Origin: a virus
IMG/VR virus record: IMGVR_UViG_3300043436_002351
Span: 1-39,171 of that record
DNA length: 39,171 nucleotides
Strand: one strand, 5' to 3'
The position numbers and the translations under genes were made by a program. Positions 7,386 to 14,754 of this stretch are shown here, piece after piece. A model generated the notes under the pieces. That model saw only the letters and a list, made by a program, of their open reading frames with translations, searched no databases and was not told where the DNA came from. Every line of letters starts with the position of its first letter. Position 1 is the first letter of the stretch.

Positions 7386-7700
7386 TTATTTACTTATTTC
7401 CATCGCCTTCCTTGCAATATTTTCCCGAAACAATTCTTTTCGGGAACAATACAAATCCCACATAGCCATCTCTTGCGAAGTTATCTGGTCAATTACCAAA
7501 TCGGTCTGATGAATTGAAACCAAATATAACGCCTTGTTCGTGACTGCTTCTTTCCGCCAATATATTTCATTAGTCTTGGCAATATCTCGCTGTGTTGAGG
7601 CTGTAATCCACGCTACAATCAATCCTGCACAAATAAAGGTCATCAGGTAGAATCCGAACTTGTAATAAAATCGGTAGGTGTAAGAATTGGGCATTTTCAT
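7386..7700 (-). CDS. Single-pass membrane protein
   Basis: A 104-residue protein with one hydrophobic segment at about residues 15-33 (FGFYLMTFICAGLIVAWIT) after a basic, Tyr-rich start, then a long soluble helical part. The positive N-terminus predicts that the C-terminal domain faces the periplasm. ATGA overlap with the upstream gene. Could act in host-envelope modification or exclusion, but nothing specific shows this. Confidence 0.6.
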   Translation of the reverse strand: MKMPNSYTYRFYYKFGFYLMTFICAGLIVAWITASTQRDIAKTNEIYWRKEAVTNKALYLVSIHQTDLVIDQITSQEMAMWDLYCSRKELFRENIARKAMEISK

Positions 7701-8092
7701 AAGTTCTCAGGTAGTTTAGGGAGTGGTTGCCACATAGTCGTTTCTTTATCGCAAAACCTCACCATATCGAATTTGGTAATTGATTTACGGGCATTTTCTC
7801 TAAGAATTAGCACATTTTCAAATTCATCCGCATCCTCCTTAGTCGGCAATCTCTCGCTTACCGGAATCCAGCCGTTGAGGTTTGGTTGGGGCATGTCGAA
7901 TTCGCCTTGTTTGGCTCTGTTCCTAATGCCAAGCCAATACTCATTGCCTTGAGGTGTTAATTGCCAAACAAATCCGCCAAAAATTGCCTCTGAAAGAGAA
8001 ATATCTTCATAATCAGATGTGCAATTCTCCAACGCCTGTGTCCGATACGGCTCAGGTAGTTGCTCGAACCATTCTTTTGCTGTTTTGCTCAT
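7697..8092 (-). CDS. DUF551 domain protein
   Basis: A 131-residue protein. The C-terminal half contains GWIPVSERLPTKEDADEFE and ends MWQPLPKLPENL, the hallmark of DUF551, a domain common in phage accessory genes with unknown function. The N-terminal half (KEWFEQLPEPYRTQALEN, then FVWQLTPQGNEYWL) is a second module also found in phage accessory proteins. The pairing of both in one protein is sensible for phage early operons. Confidence 0.8.
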   Translation of the reverse strand: MSKTAKEWFEQLPEPYRTQALENCTSDYEDISLSEAIFGGFVWQLTPQGNEYWLGIRNRAKQGEFDMPQPNLNGWIPVSERLPTKEDADEFENVLILRENARKSITKFDMVRFCDKETTMWQPLPKLPENL

Positions 8093-8349
8093 AGTTCGTC
8101 TGGTGTGTTATTCGGTTCAACATTGTACCTGTCTGCATACTTCACTCCGATATGATGAAAATTATCCCTCGTATAAAATTCGCACCCTTTAATCAGTTCT
8201 GTCTTGTAATCGCTATACGGCACTAATTCGATTCCAGATTCATTGCTTGCAATCATTCGGTAAAGCATGATTTTAAGGTTCTCGTTCTCGTACTCAATCG
8301 ATTCGAGGCGTTTTTCTAATTCGTGAACTTGTGTGGATAGGTTGGTCAT
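8089..8349 (-). CDS. Coiled-coil hypothetical protein
   Basis: An 86-residue protein if it starts at the ATG at 8349, which lies just after the upstream stop; the ATG at 8376 would overlap that gene by 20 bases. Residues 5-34 are a strong coiled coil (STQVHELEKRLESIEYENEN). The rest is polar and acidic. The last four bases overlap the DUF551 gene. Function unknown. Confidence 0.55.
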   Translation of the reverse strand: MTNLSTQVHELEKRLESIEYENENLKIMLYRMIASNESGIELVPYSDYKTELIKGCEFYTRDNFHHIGVKYADRYNVEPNNTPDEL

Positions 8350-8356
8350 AATGTGT

Positions 8357-8785
8357 TTATACGGTTTCAGTTTCATTTTGTTTCACCAGCGTAGCCAACA
8401 TTTTCAATGCGTCTTTATCTCCAATCGAAATCAATCCGCTGAAATCGTCTCTGTGATGCATTACGGTTGTGTGGTCAATGTACCCGAGCATATTGGCTGT
8501 GTCTTTGAGGCTGAGATTATTCAGTTCGGTTAGGTAATAGCACAATGCTTTTCGAATGTTTATAATTTTCCTCAGCCTACATTTGGAACGGATGGATTCG
8601 GGCGTGAATCCGTAATATTTCAACCATTCTGAAAGGTCATTTAGGCTCTGAACTTTCCGCTTCGATATATCCGGTGCAAGTGCTTGCAATCGTCTGCGTT
8701 GTTCTTCGTAAATCATATCCGATAGTGCTTGACTGACTGCTTGTTGTCCGCATAACTTTACGGCTCGATGGTAGGCGTTGCTCAT
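8357..8785 (-). CDS. DnaA domain IV-like DNA-binding protein
   Basis: A 142-residue protein. Residues 66-112 resemble the DNA-binding domain of DnaA: RKIINIRKALCYYLTELNNL, SLKDTANMLGY and the signature DHTTVMHH, compared with the DnaA pattern R-x-x-A-x-x-L-x-x-x-x-x-SL-x-x-I-G-x-x-x-x-x-x-DHTTV. There is no AAA+ ATPase domain, so it is a stand-alone HTH protein. It follows, with ATGA overlap, a second protein of the same kind. Likely a transcription regulator or origin-binding factor. Confidence 0.65.
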   Translation of the reverse strand: MSNAYHRAVKLCGQQAVSQALSDMIYEEQRRRLQALAPDISKRKVQSLNDLSEWLKYYGFTPESIRSKCRLRKIINIRKALCYYLTELNNLSLKDTANMLGYIDHTTVMHHRDDFSGLISIGDKDALKMLATLVKQNETETV

Positions 8786-9054
8786 ATCCCAAACACCTTA
8801 ACCGCCTCCACCAAACTTAAATCGACCTTGTCTAAGCCATGACAAATAGTGGATGGATGTTGATTGTAAATCTCACCAATCTCTTCACAGGTCAATCCCT
8901 GACGCCTCAGATTCCACGCAATTGCTCGTCTGATTGCGACTATTTCACGATATTGAATACCGCTCAGGATTAATTCTTTCGTAACTGGCATCCATGTGTC
9001 AGTCAATCGGTTCTGCTTATCTCGCAGTCGATATTTTAATTGGTTCTGGTTCAT
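8782..9054 (-). CDS. Second DnaA domain IV-like protein
   Basis: A 90-residue protein with IVAIRRAIAWNLRRQGLT, CEEIGEIYN and HPSTICHGL, again the DnaA domain IV layout (helix, HTH, H-x-S-T-I). It has no ATPase domain. It sits between an XRE regulator gene and the first-described DnaA-like gene with four-base overlaps on both sides. The two DnaA-like proteins share layout but little identity, so they are not a recent duplication. Confidence 0.6.
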   Translation of the reverse strand: MNQNQLKYRLRDKQNRLTDTWMPVTKELILSGIQYREIVAIRRAIAWNLRRQGLTCEEIGEIYNQHPSTICHGLDKVDLSLVEAVKVFGI

Positions 9055-9245
9055 TTCAATGTTATCGTTATCTCCAAAATCTTAACTATCTCCATCAATC
9101 TCGGAACGCTCAAAGTCGTTATTTGTCGTTCCATTCGTGTGTACTGTTGTTTGGTCATGTGCAGTCGGTCTGCCATTTCGTTTTGGCTTAATCCGATTAG
9201 TAGTCGTGTGGCTCGGATTTTGTGAATTAGTTCTGGGTAGGTCAT
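9051..9245 (-). CDS. XRE/Cro-type helix-turn-helix regulator
   Basis: A 64-residue protein that is a single Cro/CI HTH domain: IRATRLLIGLSQNEMADRLHMTKQQYTRMERQ with the typical Q-N-E-M and Y-x-R-M-E positions. It is a DNA-binding transcription regulator of the size of phage Cro. Its targets may be the paired half-sites around the leftward promoters at 10.8 and 16.5 kb, which is inference. No integrase is present, so lysogeny control is not implied. Confidence 0.8.
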   Translation of the reverse strand: MTYPELIHKIRATRLLIGLSQNEMADRLHMTKQQYTRMERQITTLSVPRLMEIVKILEITITLK

Positions 9246-9607
9246 GATTGTTTCAATTCAGCCAGAATTTTCTCAAGTTCCGCAATCTGCTCCGATTTTG
9301 TTCCGGAGGGGATGGTTAATTCAGGGCGTATTTTTTTGCGATGAAGTAAAATAACGCTATTCGAATAAGAATAACTCCAATCATTCAAGTCTAATTTAAT
9401 CTGGTCTGGAATTACTTCCCGAACTGGTAGCATGGATTCGGGCAGGGCGAACCAGTAAGTCCAACTGGCATCAGCAGTATCGTAGTGCCCCCTTTTGTGA
9501 AAAGCCATTCTGTGCAATTCCCCTTCCAAACTATCCGCCACCCCATAAACCCTCCCCGGAACTCTTTGCTCAACGGGTACTTGTGTCAATTCGCTTTTCT
9601 GTATCAT
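9242..9607 (-). CDS. Hypothetical protein
   Basis: A 121-residue protein with SWTYWFALPESMLPVREVIPDQIK in the middle and a C-terminal helix (SEQIAELEKILAELKQ) that may form a coiled coil. Four-base overlaps with both neighbours place it in the same translational chain. No family recognised. Confidence 0.6.
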   Translation of the reverse strand: MIQKSELTQVPVEQRVPGRVYGVADSLEGELHRMAFHKRGHYDTADASWTYWFALPESMLPVREVIPDQIKLDLNDWSYSYSNSVILLHRKKIRPELTIPSGTKSEQIAELEKILAELKQS

Positions 9608-9801
9608 ATTCCATCCTCCAATTTACTTTTTCTTTCCTCATCACCCCTGCTGTTGGCATCCCACCACGCCATGGTTTCGATGTCCATGGTTTCTTCCGGT
9701 TCGTCGTGATGCGGACATCTGCCACGCTCCTCACAGCATCCATCGTAATCGCAACAGCACCCATCGCAATCTTCGCATCTTACTTTTTTTTGGCTTTCCA
9801 T
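9604..9801 (-). CDS. Cysteine-rich small protein
   Basis: A 65-residue protein with nine cysteines and two histidines in residues 9-32 (CEDCDGCCCDYDGCCEERG, then RCPHH), followed by an acidic, helical tail. The density of Cys suggests a metal-binding cluster. The start overlaps the upstream gene by 22 bases, and the stop overlaps the next start by four. Function unknown. Confidence 0.5.
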   Translation of the reverse strand: MESQKKVRCEDCDGCCCDYDGCCEERGRCPHHDEPEETMDIETMAWWDANSRGDEERKSKLEDGI

Positions 9802-9977
9802 ACTCGAGAAAATAAAGAGTTAATTGTTCCTACCTTAACAGCCTCGCTAATGGCTTGTTTTTGCTCGGGTGATAGATTCACACCTTGACGCTCCCAAACG
9901 GCTAATACAGCCTCGTTTGCGTTCGATTCGGGCGGTAATTCCCGAATGATGTCGATTATCTTTAGTGGTTTAAGCAT
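9780..9977 (-). CDS. Hypothetical small helical protein
   Basis: A 65-residue protein starting at the ATG at 9977; a TTG six bases upstream is also in frame. It contains PPESNANEAVLAVWERQG and NLSPEQKQAISEAV, predicted helices, and ends AKKK. No family recognised. Confidence 0.55.
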   Translation of the reverse strand: MLKPLKIIDIIRELPPESNANEAVLAVWERQGVNLSPEQKQAISEAVKVGTINSLFSRVWKAKKK

Positions 9978-10074
9978 TTCCAAGGAATCTAAGAAGTTGA
10001 ATCAATACAATAAATGCGAACATGGCTAATAACCCAGCCACAAGGTAATCGGTGAAAGTTGCTTTTGGTTTCAT
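9970..10074 (-). CDS. Tiny single-pass membrane protein
   Basis: A 34-residue frame consisting of a short polar start (MKPKATFTDY) and one hydrophobic segment (LVAGLLAMFAFIVLIQLL). Its ATG overlaps the upstream stop (ATGA), and its end overlaps the next gene by eight bases. The coupling supports it being translated. Function unknown. Confidence 0.45.
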   Translation of the reverse strand: MKPKATFTDYLVAGLLAMFAFIVLIQLLRFLGNA

Positions 10075-10307
10075 GAGTTCAGTATAATTCTGTTGTCAAG
10101 TGTAATTTTCATGTTAGGGTGCGATTCTTTAATCAAACATTCAAGTGCTGAGCATTTTTTAGCCCATTCAGACCAATGCCCTGATGTATCGTTTAATTTG
10201 TCGCAAATCGGTTTATCCCAAGTTAATAATTCACGAAGGCGTTTTTTGTATCCGGTTATATTTCCGATACTTTGCTCGTATGCGTTAATCCAAGTTGTAG
10301 TTGTCAT
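10071..10307 (-). CDS. Hypothetical protein
   Basis: A 78-residue helical protein with SGHWSEWAKKCSALECLIKE in the middle. Four-base overlaps on both sides. No family recognised. Confidence 0.55.
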   Translation of the reverse strand: MTTTTWINAYEQSIGNITGYKKRLRELLTWDKPICDKLNDTSGHWSEWAKKCSALECLIKESHPNMKITLDNRIILNS

Positions 10308-10483
10308 TTCGAATCGGTTTTAATAGTTACGCCTGATTTTTGGAATATCTCCAACCACTGCTCGTCGCACCAAACGGCATGAGGTGAGGTTGGATGGTTT
10401 GGGTCTGTGCTGACCAATCTGATTTCGTTAGTCGTAGCGTCTTTTTTGGGCAAGTACCAGCCGGGTGTGAATTGATTTGTCAT
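10304..10483 (-). CDS. Hypothetical small protein
   Basis: A 59-residue protein starting at the ATG at 10483 (TNQFTPGWYLPKKDAT); an in-frame start 51 bases upstream would reach into the preceding gene and adds an atypical segment. The opening resembles short host-interaction proteins with a GWYLP phrase, but no family can be named. ATGA overlap with the next gene. Confidence 0.5.
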   Translation of the reverse strand: MTNQFTPGWYLPKKDATTNEIRLVSTDPNHPTSPHAVWCDEQWLEIFQKSGVTIKTDSK

Positions 10484-10512
10484 TTTGTGTGTGGTTTGAA
10501 TGGTGAAATTGA

Positions 10513-10734
10513 TTAAAGTAAATCTGATATGCAATCACCTGATGCTAATACTTTCCAAGTGCCCTTTTCGATAAGGAAAAATATCTCATCTCCACTGATT
10601 GTATTTTCGTATTTTGATACAAATGCGTTTGGTCTAATTTGGGTAAAGTTGCATCTAACTTTTTCCCATCCAATTCCGAAGTGAATTGATTTCTGCAACT
10701 GGTTTAGGTCTTGTGTTTGTGTCGCTGTGTTCAT
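10513..10734 (-). CDS. Hypothetical protein, first gene after a leftward promoter
   Basis: A 73-residue protein of mixed alpha/beta composition. It is the first gene downstream of the well-formed leftward promoter at 10767-10798, with about 25-30 bases of untranslated leader. First-gene position after a strong early promoter is typical of host-takeover proteins, but there is no motif to support a function. Confidence 0.6.
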   Translation of the reverse strand: MNTATQTQDLNQLQKSIHFGIGWEKVRCNFTQIRPNAFVSKYENTISGDEIFFLIEKGTWKVLASGDCISDLL

Positions 10735-10758
10735 GTCGTTTTTGTTTATGTTATGTTT

Positions 10759-10816
10759 AACGAGTACAAAGGTATATTTAGTTTCAACAAAAGCAAAACT
10801 ATTTTTTTAACTCGTT
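10759..10816 (-). promoter_or_regulatory. Leftward promoter with flanking half-sites
   Basis: Read on the minus strand, TTTTG (10798-10794), a 19-base spacer, and TACCTTTG (10774-10767) make a textbook Bacteroidota promoter. AACGAGT (10759-10765) and ACTCGTT (10810-10816) are perfect inverse copies that bracket it, as expected for operator half-sites. It drives the accessory genes at 6.3-10.7 kb. Confidence 0.75.
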
Positions 10817-10835
10817 GAAAATCAGGCTGAAAAAA

Positions 10836-11966
10836 TTATAGCGTTGCCATCCACTTCTTGATTATCTCGTCCTCTTTCTTGATTTTGTTCTTAAAAAGTA
10901 TCTGGTCTTTGCTGTAATTAAACTCATTATCTCTTGCCCAAGTTATATTTCCCTCCCAGTCGCAAAGTAGTATTCGCTTGACCATGTATTTACACGCTCC
11001 GACATCATCAGTATCGCCAAATCTACTCCATTGAAACCTGAACAATTTAGACAAGTCTGGATGAATGCTATTAAGTAAAAAGTCCTTGTATTCTTTCCAT
11101 GTTTTAAAGCGTTCAGGCAAAGTTTTAATCGAGTAAATCAAATCCTCTTTTGCATAAATCGAAGCCGTATGAACGCCTTGTAATCGCTCCTCAAGTTTGT
11201 TGTATGTATCTGGTTCAAGTTCCTGCAAATCGGTTAAACAACGGAATGCTTTTTCGTGAATCAAATTAGATACACGCAATGTACGCAGGTCGTGTCCCAG
11301 CATGTACATCTTGTCGTATATTCGATTGTACTTGAATCCTCCATCAATAAGATACTTCCAAATATCCTTGTACTTCCAGTCGATAATCGGATATGCCTTA
11401 TGCGGTTCGTTTATTCTTCTAAGCCAAAACATTTCCGAATCTTCACCAAATAAAACGAATCGTCTGTCTGGGCTTTCTTCTGCCCTCAAGCCAATAATAG
11501 ATACACTTTTGCCGGGTAATTTTCGCAAGTTCTGACCAACCCATAAATTAAACTTATGAAAGCGTTTCGGGTATTTGCCATCAATGTCGTGTATAGCAAC
11601 AGGGTTCTTATCTCTTACCCATTTTTCTTCATTACCCCACGCCCATAAAAACAACTGACTGGTACTGCAAGCATTAGTCATAAATATAGGCACTTGATAC
11701 CATAACGGTATAACATTAGGCTGGGTCATAACCCATTCGACAAGTTCTATCGTTGCTAAATACTCTGCCTCTTGGTCTTGAAAATAAACAATAAACTTTC
11801 GGTTACGCTTCTTTGCTTCTTCATTCAGCAGATGGAACAATACGGTGCTATCCTTGCCACCAGAGAATGATAGTTGAATATTGTCGTAGTTATCAAATAA
11901 GAATGCAATACGCTTGTGTGTTGCATTAAGTACATTATCAACGCCTCTTACTGCTGTGCGTGCCAT
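10836..11966 (-). CDS. PAPS reductase-like PP-loop protein (IbrA/DUF3440 type)
   Basis: A 376-residue protein. Residues 33-41 (SFSGGKDST) are the PP-loop of the adenine nucleotide alpha-hydrolase superfamily that includes PAPS reductase and the DndC sulfur-transfer protein. Further conserved features are VYFQDQEAEY near residue 60, IIGLRAEESPDR (about 158-169) and AYPIIDWKYKDIWKYL (about 192-207). Length and layout match the IbrA-like branch. The upstream ParB-like gene overlaps it by one base (TAATG), the usual partner arrangement. IbrA and IbrB were described as regulators of immunoglobulin-binding proteins in E. coli; the biochemical role in phages is not established. Confidence 0.85.
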   Translation of the reverse strand: MARTAVRGVDNVLNATHKRIAFLFDNYDNIQLSFSGGKDSTVLFHLLNEEAKKRNRKFIVYFQDQEAEYLATIELVEWVMTQPNVIPLWYQVPIFMTNACSTSQLFLWAWGNEEKWVRDKNPVAIHDIDGKYPKRFHKFNLWVGQNLRKLPGKSVSIIGLRAEESPDRRFVLFGEDSEMFWLRRINEPHKAYPIIDWKYKDIWKYLIDGGFKYNRIYDKMYMLGHDLRTLRVSNLIHEKAFRCLTDLQELEPDTYNKLEERLQGVHTASIYAKEDLIYSIKTLPERFKTWKEYKDFLLNSIHPDLSKLFRFQWSRFGDTDDVGACKYMVKRILLCDWEGNITWARDNEFNYSKDQILFKNKIKKEDEIIKKWMATL

Positions 11967-12499
11967 TATATTTCTTCCTGAATATCTTCTCCTGCTTCCA
12001 CTATTTGCCGTTCAATCGAATAAGGTACACCATGTATTTCTGATGCAATACCTTTGATGCCAATCAGTCGTTGAACCTCTTCCAAAGTCATCCCCAATTC
12101 TTTCATTATCTTTAACTCATCCCATCCAGATTTAAGCATACCAACGAGCGATGCTTGCAGTTCAACTTCGTGCTTTCCTCTTGCTCGATTGTGCCGGATT
12201 GTACTTGCCATCCGGTCATTTATATCTTTCTCAATTACCGATACCGGAAGCATGCCATTTTCACGCTCATAAATATCTTTTCTGGTCAGCATTATCGTAT
12301 ATCGATGGAAGCCATCAACGATAACATATTTATCCCTGTCAGCATCGTAAAAGCACACCACTGGCATAGTATAACCATCGCATTTGATTGACTGATACAA
12401 CAATTCCATCTCACGCTTTGCGACATGGTTTGGATTGTAATCATTTGCCTCGATTTTATCAATCGGTACGGCAATAACATTGTAAACTGGACTTTTCAT
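11966..12499 (-). CDS. ParB-like domain protein (IbrB type)
   Basis: A 177-residue protein with a ParB/Srx N-terminal domain: VPIDKIEANDYNPN (about 11-24), then VDGFHRYTIM (about 57-66), the G-x-x-R/H motif, and ASTIRHNRARGKHE (about 98-111). The C-terminal part is helical with an HTH-like stretch (DELKIMKELGMTLEEVQRLIGI). This domain binds nucleotides in related proteins. It lies between, and overlaps, the SNF2 helicase gene (four bases) and the PP-loop gene (one base), so all three are one translational unit. Confidence 0.85.
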   Translation of the reverse strand: MKSPVYNVIAVPIDKIEANDYNPNHVAKREMELLYQSIKCDGYTMPVVCFYDADRDKYVIVDGFHRYTIMLTRKDIYERENGMLPVSVIEKDINDRMASTIRHNRARGKHEVELQASLVGMLKSGWDELKIMKELGMTLEEVQRLIGIKGIASEIHGVPYSIERQIVEAGEDIQEEI

Positions 12500-13683
12500 A
12501 TTGTGTTTATTATCTCTTCAATTTTTACTGCTCTGAAATACTCATCCATACTCTGCTTCTTTTGGATATTGTCATTAACGAGAATATCAAGACCAGTGTT
12601 GCTATTCATGTCGTAATAAATACAATCATGATTCTGCCCTGTTCGATATGTACGCTGTTCGCTCTGCAATCGCTGAGCATAGTCAAAGGTCTTATCGAAA
12701 TAAATCGTGATGTGTTTATCCTGTAAGTTTAACCCAAACGAGTGCATGCCATACGACATAACCGATACTAACGGATATTTCTTTTGCAATGTTTCACGAC
12801 TTATAATATACTTGCAATATATCAAGACCTTGCTCTGGTCTAACTTAGCCAACAACGCATCCAACTTTTCCAACTTATTTTCCGATATGCAGTACAGGTG
12901 TTGCATCTTCTGGGTCATTTCGATGAAGATGTTGTTGTTCAGGAATTGAAGCGTTTCATTATCCAAATAGTGCGTTTTGAGATGCTGGTACTGCTCCATT
13001 TCTTCATCGCTAATCTTGTAATTGATATGATTATATTCTTTTTTGACTTGAATAAATAAATCAGATTCATAGACATACGGAGCAATTACGCTGTACAGGT
13101 AATCAATGTTCGTAAATTCGTGAATGACTTCTTTTGATACCTGTCTGCCCGATACCCATTTGGTTACTTTTGACCATTTGCAGAATGTATTCTTAAACTC
13201 GGCAAAATCCATCTTTAATATTTTCGGAGAAAGAAATTCCATCTGCGCCCAGATGTCCAGCAGGTTTTTGGATATTGGCGTGCCGTTCAGCACCAACTTA
13301 TACTTAGCATATTTACCTATCTCAATTATGCGTTGCGTCCTCTTGGCTGTGTTATTTTTGATTTTAAGCGATTCGTCTACGACAACGAAGCAATCGTGCG
13401 TCTGGACATAGTTAAATAGCCTTAAATACTCTCTATCGGATGAAGATAGCGTTTCAATTCCAATAACTTGACAATTTTTGACAAAACCAGATTTGGCAAG
13501 TTCGATACGCAGGTTGTCTTTTGTCCGAAATGGCGTGAACCAAATAACTTCGGGTACTTCGGTTGAGTTAATAAGCGTTACGGCTGTAAGTGTTTTGCCT
13601 GTGCCGGGACGCATGAATAACGCCCCGACTTTCAAGCAATTTAACTTCTCGACTGCCGACTGCTGGTCTGGCAGTAGATTCAT
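12496..13683 (-). CDS. SNF2-like DNA helicase/translocase
   Basis: A 395-residue superfamily 2 protein. Motif I is MRPGTGKT (24-31), motif II is VVDESLKIKN with DES in place of DEAH (about 101-110), motif III is LNGTPISKN (132-140), and motif VI is SEQRTYRTGQ (about 340). These are SNF2 hallmarks. It is compact, without extra DNA-recognition domains. It heads the helicase-ParB-PAPS cassette and probably moves along double-stranded DNA. The modified motif II is common among phage SNF2 proteins. Confidence 0.85.
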   Translation of the reverse strand: MNLLPDQQSAVEKLNCLKVGALFMRPGTGKTLTAVTLINSTEVPEVIWFTPFRTKDNLRIELAKSGFVKNCQVIGIETLSSSDREYLRLFNYVQTHDCFVVVDESLKIKNNTAKRTQRIIEIGKYAKYKLVLNGTPISKNLLDIWAQMEFLSPKILKMDFAEFKNTFCKWSKVTKWVSGRQVSKEVIHEFTNIDYLYSVIAPYVYESDLFIQVKKEYNHINYKISDEEMEQYQHLKTHYLDNETLQFLNNNIFIEMTQKMQHLYCISENKLEKLDALLAKLDQSKVLIYCKYIISRETLQKKYPLVSVMSYGMHSFGLNLQDKHITIYFDKTFDYAQRLQSEQRTYRTGQNHDCIYYDMNSNTGLDILVNDNIQKKQSMDEYFRAVKIEEIINTI

Positions 13684-14048
13684 TTTACAAGGTCTGAATC
13701 TGCTTCCATTTTATCAGCAACAAGCACTGGAGGATTGTTTTTTTCAACTATCACCTCGTTGTGTCCTGTGCCGTATGTGGTTTCTGTTTGTCCGGCTTTT
13801 TCTTCCATGTACTTAATTTCCTCAAGAACCTGCTCAATTACCCGTTGCTTTTCTTTCTGCAACCACTGATAAGGCTGGCTTGGGCAGTCAACAAATACCG
13901 ATACTTGTACTTTACCATCCTGAATGTAAATGTAGGTGGTGGTATTCATTTTCTTGGTTTTGTAACCGAATTGTGGAAGATAAACTCGGCTTTCTTTCCA
14001 TACTTTTGAGCCGAAGTAATTTGCGAGTGATTCGAGTGTGTGTGTCAT
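13680..14048 (-). CDS. Hypothetical protein before the SNF2 helicase
   Basis: A 122-residue protein with a beta-rich first half (TTTYIYIQDGKVQVSVFVD) and a charged helical segment (QWLQKEKQRVIEQVLEEIKY) followed by a polar tail. It overlaps the helicase gene by four bases and may be a subunit of that cassette; that is inference from coupling only. Confidence 0.6.
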   Translation of the reverse strand: MTHTLESLANYFGSKVWKESRVYLPQFGYKTKKMNTTTYIYIQDGKVQVSVFVDCPSQPYQWLQKEKQRVIEQVLEEIKYMEEKAGQTETTYGTGHNEVIVEKNNPPVLVADKMEADSDLVK

Positions 14049-14077
14049 TTTTGTCGTTTTTGAAAGTGTAAAATTTA

Positions 14078-14386
14078 TTAACCTAATACTTGTTTTTTGC
14101 GATTAGCCAAAAGGTCGTTATTGAAATTTTGGCAAGCAACTGAATCTGTATCGTACCTGTCGTTATTGTCACGATAAAAATTCTCGATATAAACGAGTAG
14201 ATTTTTTTTGCCCTGAACGCTCTGAATTGTTACGCTCTCGTGATTCATCCAATTTACGAAATCAGTCATTAAGGTCTTGATATCAACTGATTTGAACTCA
14301 AATTCCAATTTCAAGTTATGGATGATGAAATTTCTTTCCACTTTGAAGTAGTTTAGGATTTCTGGATTAATTTGTGTCTGTGTCAT
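14078..14386 (-). CDS. Hypothetical protein
   Basis: A 102-residue protein, acidic and predicted mixed alpha/beta, with no recognised motif. It is the first gene downstream of the leftward promoter region at about 14425-14456 and starts the transcript that carries the helicase-ParB-PAPS cassette. Confidence 0.6.
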   Translation of the reverse strand: MTQTQINPEILNYFKVERNFIIHNLKLEFEFKSVDIKTLMTDFVNWMNHESVTIQSVQGKKNLLVYIENFYRDNNDRYDTDSVACQNFNNDLLANRKKQVLG

Positions 14387-14424
14387 TGTGTGTCGTTTTA
14401 TGTTTTGTTTAACTGATAACGATT

Positions 14425-14456
14425 CGAAATTAATAAAGGTTTCAACAATCGCAAAA
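14425..14456 (-). promoter_or_regulatory. Leftward promoter, weaker variant
   Basis: On the minus strand TTTTG (14456-14452), a 19-base spacer and TAATTTCG (14432-14425, one mismatch to TAnnTTTG). The surrounding sequence is clearly related to the 10.77 kb promoter: both have GTTTTGC, then TTGTTGAAAC, then GTTAAACA and ACGACA before the start codon, and a TAACTC(A/G)TTGA element upstream. Confidence 0.55.
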
Positions 14457-14504
14457 CATTTATTAAAATATTTTGTAACTCATTGATTTTCAAACTGCCT
14501 ATTT

Positions 14505-14747
14505 TTACTTCCAGCACCCATAAATCCAACTCGAACACTCCTGATTCAGAAACTCATAGACCGCAACCGACCCGACTACATGCGTATTATTCGTGCTAAT
14601 TGAAAGCATTTGCACCTTGAATACTTCGCCCGGCTCACGCTCGATTATCGCCACCGGAAGCCCGTTAAGGCTTACCGATGTGCGATTCGATTCTGGATGA
14701 CGCTGGTAGGTTAGGTTCAGATTTGCGATAACAGCGTTTGATTCCAT
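14505..14747 (-). CDS. Hypothetical protein after the SSB-like gene
   Basis: An 80-residue beta-rich protein starting at the ATG at 14747, eight bases after the upstream stop; a longer frame to 14837 runs inside the SSB-like gene and is rejected. It contains NLTYQRHPESNRTSVSLNG. Function unknown, possibly linked to ssDNA metabolism through its neighbours. Confidence 0.55.
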   Translation of the reverse strand: MESNAVIANLNLTYQRHPESNRTSVSLNGLPVAIIEREPGEVFKVQMLSISTNNTHVVGSVAVYEFLNQECSSWIYGCWK

Positions 14748-14754
14748 GGCTAAC

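Noticed and set aside
8500-9200. Rightward short frames opposite the regulator genes
   Set aside because: They are antisense to clear HTH proteins and show no independent start context.
13761-14071. Rightward frames opposite the 13680-14386 genes
   Set aside because: They are shadows of the coupled leftward operon and have no start signals or neighbours on that strand.
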